A stretch of DNA of 64,000 nt from PALSA-1006 sp964532405 (GTDB taxonomy: Bacteria > Pseudomonadota > Gammaproteobacteria > Burkholderiales > Gallionellaceae): assembly GCA_964532405.1 (NCBI GenBank), contig CAZHIC010000007.1, forward strand, positions 15,897 through 79,896. Direction: 5' to 3'. Position numbers and translations under genes: made by a program. Below are positions 61,137 through 64,000 of this stretch, piece after piece. The notes under the pieces were generated by a model. The model was not told where the DNA came from, searched no databases, and saw nothing but the letters and a program-made list of their open reading frames with translations. The stretch's first letter is position 1. Every line of letters starts with the position of its first letter.

Positions 61137-61186
61137 CGGAGCCTGTCCTGAGTTTATCGAAGGGCTCCACCCAGCCTACAACAGCT
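61137..61186. repeat. CCTGTCCTGAGTTTATCGAAGGG repeat
   Basis: A copy of the dispersed CCTGAGCTTGTCGAAGG-type repeat (GAGCCTGTCCTGAGTTTATC then GAAGGGCTCC), with GAGCC/GGCTC outer arms. It follows the ISAs1 element and precedes the L,D-transpeptidase stop, and may affect its 3' end. Confidence 0.6.
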
Positions 61187-61192
61187 TACAGA

Positions 61193-61672
61193 TCAAGCGA
61201 AAATATCCACCGCGATCCCCGCCGGCACCAGATCAAACAGCTCCAACAAATCGGCGTTGCGCATACGCACGCACCCGCGCGAACCGGGCTTGCCGAGCGG
61301 CGTGCTGTCCGGCGTGCCGTGAATGTAAATGTAGCGGCGCATGGTATCGCACGAACCCCTGCGGTTATAGCCTGGCTCCTTGCCGGACAACCACAGGATG
61401 CGCGTCAATATCCAGTCGCGTCCGGGATGCGTCGCGCCCAGCTGCGGCGTGTATATCTCGCCCGTGGGGCGGCGTTTCACGAACACCGCGTTCTCCGGCT
61501 GCCCTGCGCCAATCTTGGCGCGGATGACGTGCTTGCCGCGCGGTGTGCAAAAACTGCCGTTCTCCTCGCCCGCGCCGTTCGTTCCCGTAGAGACGGCATA
61601 GCGGCGCAGTAGCTTGCCGCTGTCGTCGAGCAGCTCAAGGGTTTGCGTCGGAATGTGGATAGTGATTTTCAT
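61193..61672 (-). CDS. L,D-transpeptidase-like YkuD-domain protein without signal peptide
   Basis: A 159-residue protein made almost only of the YkuD catalytic domain. YIYIHGTPDSTPLG and GSRGCVRMRNADLLELFDLV hold the conserved His and the catalytic Cys. The family crosslinks peptidoglycan stem peptides or attaches lipoproteins. Unlike most members, the protein begins MKITIHIPTQTLELLDDSGK with no signal peptide or membrane helix, so export is unclear. Similar short forms occur next to tadA in betaproteobacteria. The stop of tadA overlaps its start by four bases. Confidence 0.87.
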   Translation of the reverse strand: MKITIHIPTQTLELLDDSGKLLRRYAVSTGTNGAGEENGSFCTPRGKHVIRAKIGAGQPENAVFVKRRPTGEIYTPQLGATHPGRDWILTRILWLSGKEPGYNRRGSCDTMRRYIYIHGTPDSTPLGKPGSRGCVRMRNADLLELFDLVPAGIAVDIFA

Positions 61673-62133
61673 GGTGCCTTCTGCTGTGCGCGGCGCGCGG
61701 CGAAAAAATCGCTCAACACTTTACCGCATTCCTCCGCCAGCACCCCGCCATGAGTGCGCGCATGGTGGTTCAGCCGCGTCTCGGCAAAAAGGTTGAACAC
61801 GCTGCCCGCCGCGCCCGTCTTGGGATCGCGCGCACCGAACACGACACGGGCGATGCGCGCATGGAACATCGCCCCGACACACATCACGCAGGGTTCGAGC
61901 GTGACGAACAGCTCGCAGCCCACCAGACGATAGTTGCCCACACGCCGCGCCGCATCGCGCAACGCCATCATCTCGGCATGGGCGGAAGGGTCGTGCCGCG
62001 AAATCGGCGCGTTGCTGCCGCGCCCGACGATCTCGCCGTCCTTCACCACCACCGCGCCCACCGGCACCTCTCCGGCTTGTGCGGCTTGTTCCGCGAGACG
62101 CAAAGCCTCGCGCATGAAATCTTCGTCAGTCAT
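61669..62133 (-). CDS. tadA: tRNA(Arg) adenosine-34 deaminase
   Basis: A 154-residue zinc deaminase converting A34 to inosine in tRNA-Arg(ACG). It has DEDFMREALRLAEQAAQAGE, the metal/proton-shuttle motif HAEMMALRDAARRVGNYRL, and EPCVMCVGAMFHARIARVVF with the two zinc cysteines. FNLFAETRLNHHARTHGGVL follows. Length is typical. It is encoded on the minus strand and overlaps the L,D-transpeptidase gene, a pairing seen in related bacteria. Confidence 0.96.
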   Translation of the reverse strand: MTDEDFMREALRLAEQAAQAGEVPVGAVVVKDGEIVGRGSNAPISRHDPSAHAEMMALRDAARRVGNYRLVGCELFVTLEPCVMCVGAMFHARIARVVFGARDPKTGAAGSVFNLFAETRLNHHARTHGGVLAEECGKVLSDFFAARRAQQKAP

Positions 62134-62138
62134 TTTTC

Positions 62139-63110
62139 TCAGCCATCCGCCAACAAATTCACCACCAGATGAATCATCATCTCCTTGTTGCTAGGTTCGT
62201 TTTCCGCGATCAGCAGCACCAGCACTGTTAGCGCGTTGGTGTTAATCGTCATGCTCATATTTTCTTGCTGGAGGTAGAGCAAGAACATGAATGAACCGAT
62301 ACGCTTGTTGCCGTCCGAGAAGGGATAATCCTTGATAACGAAATACAACAGGTGCGCCGCCTTCTCTTCGCGCGTGCGGTACAGCGATTCGCCAAACATC
62401 GTTTGCTCGATGTTGCCGAGGATGCCCGCGAACGCTTCGCCGCGCGCCTGCCCGAACAACGGCGTCGCCTCGCCGCGCGCCATCAGTTCGGCCTTGAGTT
62501 GTGCAATCGCCACCTGCGCCTTGTCGTGATCCAGCACCCCTTGTGCAGGCTTGCAGCTTTCCGGCAACATCAAGCCGCTCTCATCGTATTGCAGCAACAA
62601 ACGCCAAGTTTTCGCGTAATCCACGATGAGCGCAAGCACCGCACTGCCGGTGTCACTGACCAACGCCTGATTGTTCAAGGTACGCGCCAACAATTCGATG
62701 GCTTGCTGCGCCTCGGTGATGCCGCGCTCGGCAAGACGTTTTGAATTCAGCGTATACCCTTGCACCAAATGCTCGCGCAGGGTGCGGGTAGCCCATTGGC
62801 GAAACTGCACGCCACGCTTGGAGTTAACCCGATAACCAACAGAAATGATGGCCTCCAGATTGTAGTGCTTCACCCGTCTGGAAACCGAACGATTGCGCTC
62901 TTGCTGAACTACCGAGTAATCCTCGGTAGTTGCTGCCTCGCTTAACTCGTCATCTGAATAAATGTTTTTCAAGTGCAAGCTTATATTGTCCGTACTGGTA
63001 TCCAGCAATTCAGACATCTGCCGTTGCGTCAGCCACACCGTCTCCGCCTCCAGCCGCACATCCACCTGCGTCTGTCCGCTCTCGGTTTCGTAGATTAGCA
63101 CTTCACTCAT
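62139..63110 (-). CDS. RhuM-family protein with C-terminal Fic/DOC domain
   Basis: A 323-residue protein. The N-terminal RhuM domain (about 1-120) contains TVWLTQRQMSELLDTSTDNI, KNIYSDDELSEAATTEDYSV and VKHYNLEAIISVGYRVNSKR, a winged DNA-binding-like region. The C-terminal Fic/DOC-like domain has the motif YFVIKDYPFSDGNKRIGSFM at about 255-274. The canonical Fic motif is HPFxxGNxR; here a Tyr stands where the catalytic His is expected. Family members are linked to genomic islands and toxin-like functions. A perfect palindrome lies just upstream. The start behind AGGAAACGCC on the minus strand fits. It lies downstream of an integrase relic, co-directional. Confidence 0.87.
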   Translation of the reverse strand: MSEVLIYETESGQTQVDVRLEAETVWLTQRQMSELLDTSTDNISLHLKNIYSDDELSEAATTEDYSVVQQERNRSVSRRVKHYNLEAIISVGYRVNSKRGVQFRQWATRTLREHLVQGYTLNSKRLAERGITEAQQAIELLARTLNNQALVSDTGSAVLALIVDYAKTWRLLLQYDESGLMLPESCKPAQGVLDHDKAQVAIAQLKAELMARGEATPLFGQARGEAFAGILGNIEQTMFGESLYRTREEKAAHLLYFVIKDYPFSDGNKRIGSFMFLLYLQQENMSMTINTNALTVLVLLIAENEPSNKEMMIHLVVNLLADG

Positions 63111-63136
63111 GGCGTTTCCTTTCTAACGAACAACAA

Positions 63137-63153
63137 TGTGCAAATTTTGCACA
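63137..63153. promoter_or_regulatory. Palindromic operator candidate upstream of the RhuM-Fic gene
   Basis: TGTGCAAATTTTGCACA is a perfect 8 bp inverted repeat around one T, 27-43 bases upstream of the RhuM-Fic start on the minus strand. The position suits autoregulation by the RhuM DNA-binding-like domain. It also lies immediately after the integrase relic stop. Confidence 0.5.
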
Positions 63154-63155
63154 TA

Positions 63156-63660
63156 CTACCGATCCAGCGGACTCACCACACCCCTGCCGCCTTTGTTCAG
63201 CACATGGGTGTAAATCATCGTGGCGGAAACATCGGAGTGTCCAAGCAGCTCTTGTACGGTGCGGATGTCATAGCCATTTTGCAACAGGTGAGTGGCAAAG
63301 GAATGGCGCAAGGTATGCGGCGTGGAGGGCTTGGAAAGCTCGGCATCGCGCACCGCCTGCTTCACCGCGCGCTGCACGCCCTTTTCATCCACATGATGGC
63401 GGCGCGTCTTACCGGAGCGCGGATCAAGAGACAAATTCCTCAATGGGAAATATACTGCCAACCCCACTCGCGCCCGGCAGCGGGATATTTATTATCCAGC
63501 GCAAACGGCAAATACACCTCGCCGTAGCCCTGCGCCAAATTTTCTTTATGCAAAATTTTCACCTTCGCCAGATGCGCCTTGAATGTCACGATCACCGCCT
63601 CCGGCAACACCGTCACCCTGTCCTTAAAACCCTAGCCATCGCGCACAATAAACGGCGGTT
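63156..63660 (-). pseudogene. intI: Integron-type tyrosine recombinase (IntI-like) relic
   Basis: On the minus strand the C-terminal half of a tyrosine recombinase can be read: IVRDG, a TAG where Lys is expected, GFKDRVTVLPEAVIV, LAQGYGEVYLPFALDNKYPA, and AGREWGWQYIF. A one-base deletion follows, then PLRNLSLDPRSGKTRRHHVD, TPHTLRHSFATHLLQNGYDI, RTVQELLGHSDVSATMIYTH and GGRGVVSPLDR. The KYPxAGREWGWQ segment is the extra motif of integron integrases, and HxLRHSFATHLL / LGH / TMIYTH are catalytic boxes with the Tyr nucleophile. One nonsense and one frameshift inactivate it. The N-terminal half is replaced by IS30 sequence. Confidence 0.82.
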
Positions 63661-64000
63661 TCAAAGTCCAAGTGCAACAATGTTAAGTTTGTCCGTCCAG
63701 TAAGCCTTAAAGTCAAAAGTGCCTTCAGGAAGAAAAAGTTCGGCCGGGCATTTCCAGTCTAGCGACTTTCTCGGTCTGGTGTTGAGTTTCCATGCGATGT
63801 CGTCGAGCTGGAGCCGGGAGAACACGGAAAGGTCTGAACCTTTTGGCAGATACTGACGCAATAAGCCATTGGTATTTTCGTTCTGACCCCGCTCCCACGG
63901 GCTGTGTGGGTGGGCGAAGTAAACCTTGATGCCGGTGTCTTGAGTTAGTTCTCATCCATAAACACCCGAACTTTCAGCACTGACCGATGACCATTTTTGG
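63661..64000 (-). pseudogene. IS30-family transposase, C-terminal relic at window edge
   Basis: On the minus strand one frame gives ELTQDTGIKVYFAHPHSPWE, RGQNENTNGLLRQYLPKGSD, LDDIAWKLNTRPRKSLDWKC and PAELF, then KAYWTDKLNIVALGL and stop at 63661. HSPWERGQNENTNGLLRQY is the catalytic Glu region of IS30 transposases. Just before ELTQ the frame meets TGA, so the copy looks broken. The upstream part lies beyond the window. It directly abuts the integrase relic, having replaced its first half. Confidence 0.8.

Overview
The window looks like a chromosomal segment of a betaproteobacterium, most likely an iron-oxidising relative of the Gallionellaceae/Nitrosomonadales. This is inferred from several betaproteobacterial gene orders (lepA-lepB-DUF4845-rnc-era; gyrA-serC-serA-pheA-hisC-aroF-tyrA-aroA; hisS-yfgM-bamB-der; hfq-hflX-hflK-hflC-hisZ-purA; thrS-infC-rpmI-rplT-pheS-pheT-ihfA-merR-tRNA-Pro; surE-pcm-nlpD). 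It also fits the moderate GC content and the many short palindromic intergenic repeats. No 16S gene is present, so the taxonomic call is tentative. Most core genes are intact and on the + strand.

Layout: 1-1287 end of zwf and glk; 1414-5989 lepA-lepB-DUF4845-rnc-era; 5990-12966 a degraded accessory island (broken MmeI-like restriction-modification gene, a putative HEPN-like gene split by an in-frame TGA, a HigBA pair whose toxin carries an in-frame TGA, a GNAT fragment, an IS630 relic, an apparently intact Phd/VapC pair and two minus-strand genes of unknown function). It is bounded on the right by a ~95 bp direct repeat next to the gyrA upstream region. 13006-27447 is the gyrA-serine-aromatic amino acid cluster, interrupted twice by co-directional accessory pairs: an AlbA_2/GHKL ATPase plus a ParA-like ATPase between gyrA and serC, and a HipA-like kinase plus a DUF3037-like protein between tyrA and aroA. 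27460-30008 holds envelope and secreted proteins, including an LAS-type metallopeptidase with an Ig-like domain. 30097-34569 is hisS-yfgM-bamB-der. 34805-37208 is an insertion before hfq (Cys-rich exported protein, chemoreceptor, 42-residue membrane protein). 37628-43878 is hfq to purA.

From 43.9 to 45.3 kb lie transposase fragments, a 40-residue lipoprotein and a Lys/Ala-rich repeat protein. 45522-52990 is the translation operon ending in tRNA-Pro(GGG). 53044-56225 is surE-pcm-nlpD plus a radical SAM gene; rpoS, the usual neighbour of nlpD, is not there. The last 8 kb (56.5-64.0 kb) is rich in mobile DNA: a broken IS630, a decayed IS4 element with a 10 bp direct repeat at its flanks, a complete ISAs1 element, a relic of an integron-type integrase, and an IS30 relic. 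L,D-transpeptidase, tadA and RhuM-Fic genes lie among them.

Two themes stand out. First, accessory gene pairs sit inside conserved housekeeping operons with overlapping or near-overlapping start and stop codons, so they are probably co-expressed with essential genes. Second, short palindromic repeats have entered coding sequences in frame (aroA, the restriction-modification gene, an IS4 transposase), while toxin-like genes nearby have been inactivated by single nonsense codons. The best candidate for an undescribed system is the AlbA_2-ParA pair at 15.6-17.8 kb; the HipA-DUF3037 pair is second. Functions for both are inferred from domains only.
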